Shown here: one piece after another, positions 10,814 to 22,646 of the stretch
Layout of the letters: each line of letters starts with the position of its first letter
Numbering within the stretch: position 1 is the stretch's first letter
DNA from: Coprinopsis marcescibilis
Taxonomy: Eukaryota; Basidiomycota; Agaricomycetes; Agaricales; Psathyrellaceae
DNA: 64,000 bases
Assembly (NCBI GenBank): GCA_004369085.1
Contig: ML210214.1
Coordinates: 1 to 64,000, forward strand
Reading direction: 5' to 3'
Program-made: the position numbers and the translations under genes
The notes under the pieces: model-generated
Database searches by the model: none
What the model saw: only the letters and a program-made list of their open reading frames with translations
What the model was told of the DNA's origin: nothing

Positions 10814-11421
10814 ATGTCCGAGTCACCAACGCTGCCGACGTCTTCCAGGTCTACACGCCCAGATCACATCGGGTAATTGCGATCCAATCCCTTGCTTTCT
10901 GCAAACCTAATCATTGTCCTCAAAGAGCCAACCCCAGTCAAATAATTGGGAAGGTGGTGACCCATTTTCGTAAATCTCCAACTCATCCATCTGTCGCTAT
11001 TCATTTCGCCGACGGCACATGCGCACAAATTCGCGTCGACGGATATGACCCCCAGTATCCAGGAATACCCAAGGCCTTGGAGACCGACTCTTACATTCAG
11101 GAGCTGTTCGCAAGTCCCAAAGCAATCGACCTGAAGATCCTCGATTGCGCCTTCATCACACTTTCCGATAAAGCGTTTGAAAAAAGGAAAAGGGGCAACA
11201 CAGAGCCGCTTTCCCAAACATGGGACCATCACCACCAAGCGCTTGTTTTCAAATTCGCCAACACCAACGAAAGCCCAGTCAAGTGGCATTGCATCTGGGC
11301 ATCGTTGCAGGAGCGTGATGACACAACTGGGGACTGCGTCTTCCGAAGCTACGAGGACGTTTACCTGGAGCTGCACTCGCGGAAGAAGTCGAAGGCCAAG
11401 CGCCAATCGCGCTTACGTTAA
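10814..11421 (+). CDS. Orphan 184-aa protein
   Basis: I do not recognise the family. Two exons are inferred, 10814-10872 and 10926-11421. The 53-nt intron has a clear CTAAT branch site, and its phase matches. The ATG at 10814 was preferred over reading through from 10789 because splicing gives a clean N-terminus (MSESPTLPTSSRSTRPDHIG). The middle contains VAIHFADGTCAQIRVDGYDP and a WDHHHQALVFKFANT segment, suggesting a mostly beta-strand fold. The C-terminus is Lys/Arg-rich (RKKSKAKRQSR), a possible nuclear localisation signal. It shares its promoter region with the MAPKK gene. Confidence 0.6.
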
Positions 11422-11803
11422 ACATGTCGCTACTCCTATCTTGTTTCCCTGGACTTGGATTTGGCCAGGAATATATATGGGTCCATATAAGTATGCTTAA
11501 TCTACCCGACGTAGCCGGGCATTCCAGCGGACGGATCCTTCAATACATATGTAAAGGACGTGTATTCTGCACCAGTGATCACAATTTGTAACCATTTCGT
11601 ATTCTTTGGGGCACCATTGACAAAACACTACTATTGTAGCTAGTAATCTGTAGCTTTATGTAACTATCCTCTGTCTTCGCACACTGGGAATAATCTATCG
11701 TACTGTACATTCGGTTCCGTCAGAACTACTCCTCCTTACTTGCATAAATTAAGCTGAAAAGGCTAGCCGGTGACATGGCACCCCAGAAGCAAGTCAAGTC
11801 AGG
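11422..11803. other. 3' region of the orphan gene
   Basis: The region is AT-rich and non-coding. It contains a short perfect inverted repeat TATATGG-GT-CCATATA at 11474-11489, about 50 bp after the stop codon, which may be part of the 3' processing region. Nothing else is supported. Confidence 0.35.
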
Positions 11804-12501
11804 ATGACTATGTCAACACTCATAAGCCCCCCAGAACTGTCGATTGGCAATTCCCTGTGGATCCGTCATCAGAAGCTGCACGATAAACTTGCGATTTCGA
11901 CGGAAGATCTGTCAATGGCACAGTGAGTCTTCCAAAAATGAGCTCTCGCGACCCGGTGAACAAGTAAGCTTTCCAGAGTAAAGCACGAGTATGAACGACG
12001 GATCATCACGTTAACCTCCGCGACAGGCTGAACACGGTATGGTCTGAGTCTCGTGTGGGGACGCTGGGTACCTGGCCAGCTCTGGCCGATTACTCCATGG
12101 TCTACCGTCTTGGGGTTTGTTCAAGACCATCAACCCCCAAGTCACCTGAAGTGGTCATGGTCACAGAGCACGGCCTGCGATGTCAGATTTCTAACAGCTG
12201 CTTCTCAAACTTCACGTTCTTCTGTCAGGAACAAATAATGGTCAGCACCGACTGCAACGCTGGATCTCTTGGAAAGAAACTTACGTGGAAGCAGGTACGA
12301 AATGCGCACCATATTCGTGGACGACTTGTTCGATTCAATGAAGCCTTACAACAATGCGACAAGGAAAATGGTTGGAATCAACTGGCCGATATTGTATGTG
12401 GATACCATCATGGCAGGGTACTATGGTTAAGACCGTTTAGATCGCTGCAATTCGTCAGGACTCAGTTGGGGTCAGACTGGATGGACAGTTTGAACATCTG
12501 A
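11804..12501 (+). CDS. Possible orphan protein, uncertain model
   Basis: I do not recognise the family. An ATG at 11804 opens a frame (MTMSTLISPPELSIG) that ends at a good GTGAGT donor after 11922. A phase-matched acceptor at 12026 continues it to the stop at 12501, giving about 197 aa in two exons. The intron would be 104 nt, long for this window, with a GTTAAC branch-like site 14 nt before the acceptor. The second exon contains VWSESRVGTLGTWPALADY. It could be a real lineage-specific gene, part of a larger gene, or a decayed copy. Confidence 0.35.
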
Positions 12502-13355
12502 GCGGCATGTCTGACGGTGACCTGTCACGGCTTTCGGCGGCCAGGGTCCAATGTTAAGACTAGCTTGTAAGCCCGCAAAACACAAAAATGGCGGTCCAAA
12601 TTGGATCCCCCCTTCTGAATTGGGAAAGGCCATATCTCCCACAATGCGCATTGATTCTGTCACCATATTTTGGTTTCCAGGTCCGATGCAATTGGCAGCC
12701 GTGAGTGCAGAGGGGGGCGCCGCCGGAAATAAGCTTTGGATCCCCTTCTGCTCTGCCCGACGAGCCCAAAGCGTTATGTGTCCAGGGGTCGCGGGTTTGT
12801 GTGCAATTCATTGTTCGAGTGGCTAGGGCGCCTGCCTCCCAAGAAGTCCGGTATCTGTAGCATCGAGGAGTTTATGAGGGACAAGAGACAGCAAGAGCAC
12901 ATGGAATCATCGGTGCTTCTTGCTATTTGCAGGTCATCCCCGCCATTGGATGCGGACACCAGTGGGCCAGCCAACCAGCCTTATGGACCTAAGTCCGAAC
13001 TTGAGTAGCTGTAAAGTAAACGCAAGACGACTCACCTATGTAAGTAACGGCAGACTTGTTGACAGTTAGGGCATTCCTTGGTTGATGAAGGATATTACAA
13101 TGTCCAAATGTCAACAGGGAGCAGAGGTTCAGCTGAGGAAAGACATTCAATTAATCTGTTGCGATGTTCCCGTAATACGACTCCCGCCGGTTCTGATGCT
13201 CATCGTTCCATATTTCCAGGGATCGTCTTAGCCATAAGCAATTATAAGACTTTTGGGACCATGCCCAAGTTGATCAACATAAACAAGTCAAAACTTCGGC
13301 ACATTGGCGCGGAAGCAAATTTGGAGGTTTCTTTCACCACCACTTACTGCTCAGA
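12502..13355. other. Intergenic region, no gene seen
   Basis: Short overlapping frames on both strands show no motif or splice-compatible continuity. It includes the promoter of the NAA50 gene starting at 13356. Confidence 0.35.
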
Positions 13356-14045
13356 ATGGTGTCCGCAGCCTCCACAAGCCAAGTGACATTCTCGTCCTTG
13401 ACAGAGAATAACCTTGGAACTGTTCGTAAATTGAACTCTGTCTTATTTCCGATACGGTACAGTGAAAAATTCTACCAAGATATTCTAAAGCCTGAGCTCG
13501 ATGAATTCTGCAAGCTAGGTGCGTATCTCCGTCTAGAACAAAAACAATTTTCTCTTAATCGTTTCCGATATCAGTCTACTACAATGATATTCCTGTATGT
13601 CGTCTGTCCAGGATTTGAAACTGTTTCGTCAAATTTCATCCCCATTCATCAAGGTAGGAACCATCTGCTGTCGGCTGGAAAACAAGGACCAGTCGGACAA
13701 GCCGCGTCTGTACCTCATGACCATGGGCATTTTGGCTGTAAGAGTTATTTCGGGTATCATAACAGAACGTCGATTGATGCTTAACAGCCTTACCGGTCGA
13801 GAGAACTCGGCTCCTTGGCTCTGAAACGCGTCGTGGAAGCTGGATCAAAGCACCACCCCAGGATAGGAAGCATATACCTGCACGTGCAGGTTGGTAACGA
13901 CGACGCGAAAAGGTTCTACGAACGTCACGGCTTTAAGCAAGTCAGTGTCCACAAAGACTATTACAAGAAACTCACACCGGCAGACGCTTGGATCTTGGAG
14001 CTCCCACTTGATGAAACAGGGAAAGGCAAGAGGGGGACAGCATAG
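13356..14045 (+). CDS. NAA50: N-alpha-acetyltransferase 50 (NAA50/San-like, GNAT fold)
   Basis: The enzyme acetylates N-terminal methionines of selected proteins using acetyl-CoA and can associate with the NatA complex. Four exons are inferred: 13356-13518, 13575-13594, 13654-13737 and 13788-14045, giving about 174 aa, close to the family size. The N-terminal LNSVLFPIRYSEKFYQDIL matches the NAA50 substrate-binding region. YYNDIPVGTICCRLE is the beta3-beta4 region. RLYLMTMGILAPYRSRELGS covers the acetyl-CoA binding loop, which in this family has the R/Q-x-x-G-x-G/A-like turn. IYLHVQVGNDDAKRFYERHGF and YYKKLTPADAW are further hallmarks. The second exon is only 20 nt. The gene is convergent with the C2H2 gene (147 bp between stops). 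Confidence 0.93.
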
Positions 14046-14192
14046 GTGTGTATCGAAAGCAGATTGTAATTGGAGAAAGGTTCGACTAAAATGTTGTGAT
14101 TAGTAGATATACTATTGGCGAGGGTCTACTCGTCTTCAATGTGATCTAATGACTATCGTAATCGCATGCTTTACTGTTGACTTCAGAAACGG

Positions 14193-14966
14193 TTATGATC
14201 GACTTTCCTCGACATTGCCGCACCCTTTCACCAGCTACGGTGACTATGTCAGTCTTAGGTGAGAAATGTATGCAAGCAAAGTACTCACTTGATGGCGTTT
14301 TAGGGCGTCCTTACGCGTAAATGTTTTGCCACAGCCTCCATTACATAGGAATGGCTTTTCCCCTGTATGAGTCTCTCGATGGCGCTTCAGATCATGCTGC
14401 CGGTTAAAGGAAAGGGCGCAGAGATCGCAGGCGAACGGTCTCGAAGACCCAGAAGGAAATTGCGATGAAATGGGAACAGCAGGAGAAAGGGGTATTTGTT
14501 GGTAGTGGGTCGGTGGGGACAGGCTGATGGTTTCTGGTTCTGGATATGCCTGCGAATGGGAGCGAGGTCTGGTGTACGCGCTGTCTGTTGGGTGGTGGGA
14601 CGTTGGGGACGTTGAATATGTGTAAGACTGGGAGTGAGTATACGACGTTTGGTGCGAGTGTGGTCTCGTTGATGATGAACGCGGTTGGTCGAGGTATCGT
14701 GACGAATGATAATTCGAGACGTCCGACCCGCTTGGTGATATTGGAGAAGCGTAAACGGGACTGCTTGGAGAATGGGGGGCCGGAGAGTTTGAATAATAGC
14801 CCTGTGTGTATCGAGGTTCATCTGGGTATGCTGCATGCGCAGAGGTAGGGGAATGGTGGTCGGTGGTCGAGGAGTAACCGCCAGAGGGGTATGCGGTCCC
14901 GGTGTTGATGTATGGTTGGGCGACTCCGCTCCATTGGTACTGTGAGTATCTTCGATCAGCAGACAT
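14193..14966 (-). CDS. C2H2 zinc-finger protein with Ser/Tyr/Pro-rich N-terminus
   Basis: This is a probable nuclear DNA-binding protein. Two exons are inferred, 14966-14289 and 14234-14193, with a 54-nt intron, giving about 239 aa. The start at 14966 (MSADRRYSQYQW) was chosen; an in-frame ATG 48 nt upstream is possible. Residues 1-175 are low complexity, rich in Ser, Tyr, Pro, His and Thr, typical of a disordered activation region. Two tandem C2H2 fingers follow: FACDLCALSFNRQHDLKRHRETH, the linker TGEKPF, and LCNGGCGKTFTRKDALKRHQ. The spliced tail reads LVKGCGNVEES. The acceptor at 14235 was chosen over one 7 nt upstream because the other would stop after two codons. Confidence 0.88.
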
Positions 14967-17900
14967 GGTGAGTCTTGTGTATTGGGGCAATGTACCTAGT
15001 CGCTCTGAATGCATGGCTGGTTTAAGTAGATTTGTAGTGTTGAGTGGTTACGAAACTTCCAAGATGAAAAGCAACCCGGTCGATTCGCAACGATTTAAAT
15101 TGTCAAATGGATTATGACGCTTAGCAGGGCCATCTGGTGCCTGACGGAAAAGAATTGACATGTCGGCACATGTCGATGGATTTGTTGCAGGCTGTGAAAC
15201 TATTGCTCCCGCGACCCGCGCCTGGGTCGGACTCGGAATCCGCCCTCCCAAGACAGTCGCTGTTTGTTGCTACCTCCGCACTCGGGTCGGCTCCTTGCAG
15301 CTCCTTGCCCATTCATTTTCCACCATACGCTGGGGAAAGAGAGCCGAGCAGGAAGAACGATCAAAGATTGAAAGCACTCGCCGTTGGAACCGGTGCCGAC
15401 TAGGAAGTGAAGGCGGAAACGCAGGCCTTTGGATATGCCATATGCATTCTTCAGATGTACTGACAAGAAAGGAGTAATTGTGAATACTCCCCCTTGGGAT
15501 GCGCAAACAACTCACTGGCAAAGGGCGAATTTCTCCATCTGGAACATCCAAACTAGTCAGGTTTCTTTGTTGGTTCCTGGGCATTCATCAACATAAATTT
15601 GCACATTTTTGTATGTAAGTAGGCACAGGTAAGCATCGCTCCGAGTGCTCAACCGGCGATTGGTCCTCCAGCAGCCTCCAGCCTCCTCCTCTTGAGGCCT
15701 CTTGACACTTTCTTCATGATCCAGATCACCAAGTGTAAATTATGGTTACCGAAGCTAATTAAGCGGGGTCTTTGACATCGGAAGAGACCCAGCCAGTTCT
15801 GCGGCGTTAAGTTCAATCGAGCAATAAGAATAAGAAACTGGTAGACTTTTAACAGTCGAAGTCAACCTTCAATCTCGACAGTAGCTGCGGCCCAAGTCCA
15901 CGGAGCCGGCAGCTGGAGTGCATACAGCTGGTCCGTCCATATGTATAATGTCAGGACATCACAATGGCCTGTCACCTGCCCCTGACTGATCTCCGCCTAG
16001 CCAAGTTGGATTGGGTTGGGCCGTTGGTACATATCTAGGCGCTTGTTGAGCAATTTTCCTGCGAGATGGTCGCTTATGGGCAAGTATACCACAGGCTCCA
16101 GAGATGGAATGATGAGGAGGAAGGTTGTTTCTATGCAATTTTACCGGAATGGCAGTAATTAGATGGAAACAAGGACCGAACCCTCCGTTGGACTCAGCCC
16201 ACCACGCGATAGCACTGTGGGGTTTGTCTATGTTAATTGCTTGAGCCCTGAGTAGATATTGGGTGAGTAGTATCTGCGCCATTCGATTGGTTCAATGATG
16301 CCCCAGGATGTGCAAAGCGGGAATTATTCTTGGACAGCTCAATTGATTCGAAGAATTGACTTGTTTGAAAGGTTCGGCCTTTTCAAGTCGGCATTCTCCG
16401 CTGTATACCCCGGTCGGACCGCTTGATGTCGGGCGCCGGACGCCGCCGTCAGCACATGGCCTGGTTCAGTCCAGCCTTGCGATTCATTCTGACTGGCAAC
16501 ACAGCCCCAAGGATAACCCGGCCAAATGACCGAGGTATGTCTACACTAAGAAACCGCTCCAAGAACGGGGACGGAAAGCAGAAGTTGCGACGCATAGCTT
16601 TCATTCGCTGTTTCAAACGCCGTGGGCCCAGACAACAACCAAATTTTCGTGACTACTAGTTGACTACGTCACGGTAGTGTCTCCCAGAAGTTCTTCAACT
16701 AATATCATTGATTTCGAATCCCGATGCACACGAACAACAAATGATCTTAGTCCGAGTCGCCGGCAGAACGAACCCGCCATGAGCTCGCCCCTGGAAGGTC
16801 CGTTGCTGGTTTCAACGACAACGCCCCCAAAGTGTTGAAGACGACTGAAAAGCACTCATCAAAATAGTCGCGTTACCTTGAAAACATCATAAACTTGGAA
16901 ACTTGGAAAAGGGAATTTGTTCAGTTGCTAAGAACTGGTCTCCAGAGGCCAGACTGATGGAAAATCTACAGCACCGCATGTCCTCCCTCATTTCTTTCGC
17001 CCTGACTTCCAATTGTTGCCACTGACCCGACAAACTCAAGTCCTTCCATTGTCAGCTCGAGCGGGTCACGCCAAGATGCCAAGCTTGCCAGAGTTCTGTA
17101 CTGCAATGCGCAGGCAAGTGTCTCATGTAAGTGTACAGCACCTTATGCATATGTTTCAACAGGCCATTACCGTTAAAGAACGAAGCCAAATGAGAAATTA
17201 CTTGTATAGGCTTGATACTGGAACATCATGCATCATCTCCGAGTCCAGCAAGGTTTGTGGACGCTTAGTAAAGGCTATTGCAACTTGCGAGTCATCTCAA
17301 ATGCCCTATGATTCCCATTCAAACATCCCTGCAGAGTATAGGGTTGACTGTTAATATATTGATTTTAAGGTCCAAGGCCCTTAAGAACCTTAAAATCGTC
17401 GTAAGCAGTTAGTTTGACTGGCATATACACTTTCGGCTCCTTCGACAAGCCTGTCCAGTTAATGACCGGACTCAATTTCTTCAGGCCTGGCCGCGAGACC
17501 CAGAAGCTGGCACATCTTCAGTGTTAGTGACCTACGAACCCGTGAAGAGAGCTTCAGCACCCTCAACTTGAAAACGATTCCGTCAATAGGGGTTGGGACA
17601 GCCTTGATCACTGATCCAATCGCTACCTGGTAGAAACAGTTGTAAGACGGGTTGGTTCTGGGTATGGCGGGCCTGGGGCTGTAAATACTGTCGTAATGCG
17701 CAAGTGTATGGCATGTCAACTAGCCAGCTTTGTGATAGCCTTTGCGTGCGGGAACTACTACACTGAAGGAGCTGTTGTTCCCTTTTCGAAGTTTCACCAG
17801 CGCCTTTTATAGCGTATGGCTTCCATGGTGCACGATAGCTTCCGTTTTGCTTCATACCCTCTCAAAACGATATCTTCTCACTTCCACAAATCGACCAGAT

Positions 17901-18624
17901 CAATCGATTCTGAGATGTGACCTTGGAGATGAGATAGGGCCTCTGCTCATGCAAAGATGACACTTTCTGATGAATTATTGCGGGGCATCTGAATATCCAG
18001 GCTTCCGACCTGATGTACTCTTTCTACGTAGCCCACGAAGGTCTGGAGGGCAGTGTAAATCACTGGGAATCCTTGTGCGCTGATTCAATTATCGGCTTTC
18101 ATACCTGGAACTTATAACAGCGGCGGCCCTCCTATCAAATATCAGCATGTGCAACGCAGCAAAGGAAGTGGTGTCAAGTAGTAATGGGATCAGCTCAGTC
18201 CCAGTTCGCGCTTTTCAAGTTCATCAGATTGCAGAAGAATTTTGAGCAAGCAAGGGCCAATGTGTTTTTGGCCGACGGCTGCGGTAGCATGATAAACTCT
18301 TATTTAACTTGAGGCGCGTACTGGGTTTGATGGTGGCGATCTCGTAGATCTTTTGTGAGAGGAAAGTAGCACATACAAGTTGGAGGAAGAGAGCTCTGAG
18401 CTCAACGGCGTGTAACTGACCTGCTATAAGTACACTTAAATTGAAATGCTACTGTCAGGATCAAGTGACTGCGTTCCTTGGCGGGCGCTTAGACACCGAT
18501 TGTGTTTCCAATCAAATTATGATTGACCTTCCCCTTTTGGCCAGTCACCATCAGCAGCTCAGGGGCGCGGGGCCATGATGCCCTTTGAACCAGACCACGA
18601 CCTTCAATACTGTTTTTCACAAAT
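14967..18624. other. 3.7-kb interval without a recognisable gene
   Basis: This is the longest gene-free stretch of the window. The frames on both strands are short, lack domain motifs and do not link through plausible introns. It contains an 11-bp perfect hairpin at 17361-17397 and no obvious long repeats, terminal repeats or transposase remnants. The left part holds the promoter of the C2H2 gene, and the right part the promoter of the CREG-like gene. Decayed elements or non-coding RNA genes cannot be excluded by eye. Confidence 0.4.
17361..17397. repeat. Perfect 11-bp inverted repeat (hairpin)
   Basis: GATTTTAAGGT at 17361-17371 is exactly complementary to ACCTTAAAATC at 17387-17397, with a 15-base loop. 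It lies in a gene-free interval and has no assigned role. Confidence 0.8.
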
Positions 18625-19712
18625 ATGCTGCTTCAATTATCGGCTCTGCTGCTCTGGCTGCTTCTGCCAACTCTAACCTGCTGCAATGAATCAAATGCTC
18701 GCTCGGCACTGTTCAAGTCCAACTCGGAAACTGTGTATGATGCAGGTAGGGAGTCGAGGCGACATGTTTCGCCTGTCACTCCTGTCATATCCTTAGAGTG
18801 ATTGTGGTAACCCAACTTTCACTACAGCGCGGATCGCTAGAACCCTTGTCGACAATTCAAAGCTTTCGATAGGAAACATGGCGACGATCTTCCCGGATGA
18901 CGGTTCCGAACTCTCGAGTTGGTGGTTTCCTCTACAGACACGAGGTTGGGAACTGTGACTGATTTCCGCACGCTCCGCATCGCTTCGCGGTAAACGTATA
19001 GGCTACCCCTTCTCAATGCAGGAGTATTATGCCAGGTTATTATATTTGACAGTATTTTTATATGGTGGAACATCTCACTGAAGCACTTGGTTCCTCTAGC
19101 TGCCACTCAAACGGTTCTCTCACGTTGATTTTTCTTCCAATCTCCCGACACAGCAAGAACATCATTCACGGTCGCCCCCATGCTGCCTCGATTTCCGTCA
19201 CTGCCACTGTCCCTGCAGCGAGCCGCCCTCGCGTATCCCTTCTTGGAAACGTTACGGTGTTTACAGAAACGAGCAAAGTGCCCGATCTGGCAACGATCAA
19301 AGAATGTTACCTCGCTAAACATCCCGACGCAAGATGGTGGTTACCGGACGATGAAGATGCTGCGCATTTGGTGAGCATCTCAATGACATACATATGGTCA
19401 TCGCATTGAGCAGCTGGTCCGTGGACAATACAGGCATACTGGGCGAGATTTGATCCACATGTAAGCGTGTAATCCATCGCTGTTCGAGACAAAGAGCGCT
19501 AACATCGCTGAAAATCTCTCCAGGCTGTTTACTTTGTTGGAGGATTTGGAGGGTGAGACAACATTGGCTTCGCACCAAATTTCTCTTTCTGATTCGAGTA
19601 CAGGCTACACTATATTGGGTACATACCCCTTGAGGTATATCAAGAAGCTAAGGCGGATGTTGGTCTCTTAGACGACAGTTACACACCATTCCGTGAACAG
19701 GTCCAGCAGTAG
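18625..19712 (+). CDS. Secreted CREG-like split-barrel protein
   Basis: The protein belongs to the pyridoxamine-5'-phosphate-oxidase-like (FMN-binding split barrel) superfamily, CREG branch. These are secreted or vacuolar glycoproteins, mostly without demonstrated enzyme activity. Seven exons are inferred: 18625-18745, 18828-18917, 19002-19035, 19100-19370, 19434-19460, 19524-19552 and 19604-19712, giving 226 aa, about the normal length. Residues 1-20 (MLLQLSALLLWLLLPTLTCC) form a signal peptide. Family hallmarks follow in order: ARIARTLVDNSK with MATIFPDDGS; PFSMQEYYASCHSNGSLTL; YLAKHPDARWWLPDDEDAAH; AYWARFDPH; and AVYFVGGFGG with LHYIGYIPLEVY. These short blocks appear only after splicing and all phases agree, so the model is good. 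Its stop is 50 bp from the stop of the convergent gene at 19763. Confidence 0.9.
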
Positions 19713-19762
19713 TGGCTATTTGAAGGATATTGAAGTAATGGGCAGAACGAGCTAGATCTGTG

Positions 19763-21352
19763 TTAGACTAGGCGGAGATATTCCCGCAGCATTTCCTTGT
19801 ACAGATCGTCGTATTCTGACCCTCCACCAAAACCAATACCCAGAGCTTCGGCCAACTTTCCCTGCTGTATCAGATGGTCCCATTCTATCTGAGATTCTGG
19901 CGAGCTGATGGTTTGAGCCGAATTGAATGCTACAACGAGTTGAAACTTGGCATGGAGAATCGATGACCTGGTCAAAGGTTCAGTGAGCGTTTCGGGAATG
20001 GGTGCCCGTAAGCATTGCAGTATCTCCACATTCGCTGGGAGAGATTGTAACGCAAGTTGGGGCGGTGTAGTTGAATCCTTCTTCGGGTTTTCGGGAGGTG
20101 CTGTTGCTCTCGTCTTTGCAGTGCGGGCTTGAGGGCGTGGTCGTATTTGGGGGCCAGTTGGGACAGGAGATGGACCGTCATTAGCGATCTTGAGACATAA
20201 ATAGACCTTGAATCTCCATATACTCTGCGACGAAGGAAGGTTCGAGAGTATCCCCTCGAAGAAGTCGGGACGCCCTGTGACCAATAGATGTTTATGGACA
20301 ACAGTAACTAGGGTCGTCATTTCGACATGAACAGTAGCTGTCAAGTTAATTAGCTATAGAGACGGGTAAGTTTGTAGGATAAAGAGGGTTGAAACATGAT
20401 GAACGTACAATTGCCATCAACCTATACCCAAGTCTTTGTCGTTCGGTATTGTCCTGGCCTAGACAGCATATGACGATGTTGAGAATATCAGAGAAATCCC
20501 ATCTTGTAACTGATCCGCCTCTGGGAGGTGGCAACTGGTCGAGAAATATACGAGAATAACGTGCTGTCAGGAACCGAGATCATCGGTATAGTGATATCGC
20601 AGAAAAAGCGACATACATACCGTTGTCACTGGCTTCTCTCAATTGTTCGTCCCGTTCAAACAATGTTACAAGCCAATTCAGTACCGGCCATGTGGTTTCC
20701 CCAATGATGTGAGATCCTCCCGGCAATGTTTCATCTTGAAACGCTCCGTCTATTGAAAAATCTCGCCGTATTTTTGATTTGCCTTTTGGAGAAGTTACGA
20801 CCTGGGTGCGGTATATGTAACCTTCTTCTAGAATTTCCCAGCAATGTTTTGCGGTCTTGATGCAGAGTGCCTGCTTTGCTAACAAAGAATCACCTTCCTC
20901 CTGAACGTGGGTAGATAAATTCTCCTCATAAGAAGCGTAGGATGGAAGGGCTCGACCGAGTGCCTCTGGTGAATTTGTGGAGAGCAAGGAAGTAAGCAAA
21001 TCCAACGCTGAAACGACGGCTTTTGACGTTATCGGGTTTGACGTTCTCATATGCTTGGTTTTTTGGGGAGAATCGTGGAATGATGGTCGATTCCCGTCAT
21101 TCCTGACTGGGTCGGGGGAGTGAAGAGCCAAAAAGATCAGCTGTCGTATGTGGGCACTAATAGTCGAGAATCATTATAGTTCTCTTAGTGGTGGCTGATG
21201 CTCACTCACGGATATGGCTTATGTTGTGGCGCACGAAGTTGAAATAGCATGTCGATGGCAGCTTCATATTGGCTTTCCTCCAAGATATTCTCGACCAACC
21301 CTCGCTGGTTATGGCCGAGTTCTTGTTCTGAGGGTCTGCTTGTGGATGACAT
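19763..21352 (-). CDS. Orphan 474-aa protein
   Basis: I do not recognise the family. Four exons are inferred: 21352-21210, 21156-20621, 20563-20409 and 20353-19763, with phase-matched introns of 53-57 nt. The N-terminus is MSSTSRPSEQELGHNQRGLV. The first two thirds are predicted mostly alpha-helical (AVVSALDLLTSLLSTN; TAKHCWEILEEGY; WPVLNWLVTLFERD), suggesting a helical-repeat or scaffold-like fold. A low-complexity Pro/Arg segment lies near residue 345 (GPQIRPRPQARTAKTR). The C-terminus (EYDDLYKEMLREYLRLV) is helical. There is no signal peptide, membrane segment or catalytic motif. Even composition over four exons supports a functional gene. It is divergent from the BolA gene by about 730 bp. 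Confidence 0.7.
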
Positions 21353-22081
21353 GATAGAGGAGGAATAAAATGCCACGATGAAACGCGACGCGTTTAGCCA
21401 GCTGAGTAATTGGTACGCTCAGGGCAAGTGACTCCCACGATTTGTTTGACGGTGGACAGCTCAGCCCGGAAGGAAAGCTCGGGTCCATCGATCCCGACAA
21501 ATGACATCTGCCTTTGCCGCCCTCGAATTCCCTCCATGAATCCCGCAATAAAATTACAACATACCATGATCATCAGTGATTGTTTTTACAGTCATGTTCG
21601 ATTGCCAGGGTGCTCCAAGGTCATCCCACCAACATCCCGCAGCAGTAGGCGACATACAGTTGTGTCTGCGACCCGTAAACTTCGGTTCTTCTGGAACGGT
21701 TGTGGTCGAAACAATGATGGGTAGATTGCTGGAACGTCGGTCAAGCTGATTTGGTTTTGACTTTGACGTCAAATTGACGTATGATCTGTTTCTCAGGATA
21801 CGAAGATGTAATTGAAAGTAAATGGTCTGTTGAGACCTCGAGCAGCGTGTTGCGAGCGACGAGTTCGCACCGGATTCTGAGGCAGAGGTCTATTGAGCAC
21901 CAAGCTCATTTCTGTTTTCTCTTACTACTGGGACTGCCGCTGTGGGCGCCCCATTCGTCCGCACATCAAACTCCCGGTGTTCAATACAAACAGCGTTCCA
22001 ATTTTGGAAACACCCTGATTTGGCAGGCGGTGACTCCTCTTATGCACAGCACAGCAAATTAGTTCTTCATCCTGATCTTCC
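21353..22081. promoter_or_regulatory. Divergent promoter interval
   Basis: About 730 bp lie between the start codons of the minus-strand orphan (21352) and the plus-strand BolA gene (22082). A short plus-strand frame at about 21594-21750 (starting MFDCQGAPRSSHQHP) has coding-like composition but no recognisable motif and no clear exon partners. It is not called as a gene. Confidence 0.4.
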
Positions 22082-22646
22082 ATGTCCTTTCTAGCCCGAA
22101 GGGTCATCACTCGATTTACCGGCACCCGGACAATTAAAATGAGCACCAACTCATCTTCCTCACCAGGCCCGATTGAACTTTCAATCACTCAGAAGGTATA
22201 TCCTCGTCGGCTTGTTGAAGATTCCGCGCCCAGGACTGAGTACTGAGGTCGCGTCTCTAGCTCTCAGCTGCCCTGAATCCCACGTCTTTGAGCGTAACTA
22301 ATGACTCCTGGCAACATCGACACCATGCTGCAATGCGTGAACAGAACGGGGGCTCCGGTGAAACCCGTACGTCTGTTTTCCATGCCGCGACAAGGTCAAG
22401 GTCATGACGAAAACAAAGATTTCTCGGTGAATATTGTTTCGAACGAATTCAAAGGCAAGGTACGTAGCACTGCTTTTGACCTAATGCTTGTACTCAGGAC
22501 AACGCCGCTGTAACTCTCGACAGACATCCATGCAACGACACCGGTTGGTTTACTCCCTTCTCAGTGCTGAGCTTGGGAGTGGCCTCCATGCCCTGTCTCT
22601 CCAGACTAAGACAGAGGACGAAACCAAGGTTCAGGAAAACTCGTAG
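22082..22646 (+). CDS. BolA-family protein, mitochondrial (Bol1-like)
   Basis: BolA proteins work with monothiol glutaredoxins in handling [2Fe-2S] clusters; mitochondrial forms help mature Fe-S enzymes. Four exons are inferred: 22082-22195, 22261-22366, 22419-22459 and 22524-22646, giving 127 aa. The Arg-rich, hydroxylated N-terminus (MSFLARRVITRFTGTRT) looks like a mitochondrial targeting peptide. The BolA fold follows: GPIELSITQK, LNPTSLSVTNDS, WQHRHHAAM, then ETHFSVNIVSNEFKGK with the conserved ligand His, and RHRLVYSLLSAELGSGLHALSLQTKT at the C-terminus. The hallmarks ETHF and GK are each created across introns, which supports the splicing. An internal Met (MSTNSSS) could produce a cytosolic form. 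Confidence 0.92.

Noticed and set aside
21594..21750. Short plus-strand frame beginning MFDCQGAPRSSHQ
   Set aside because: It is somewhat protein-like but has no motif, lies in a divergent promoter interval and has no convincing exon partners.
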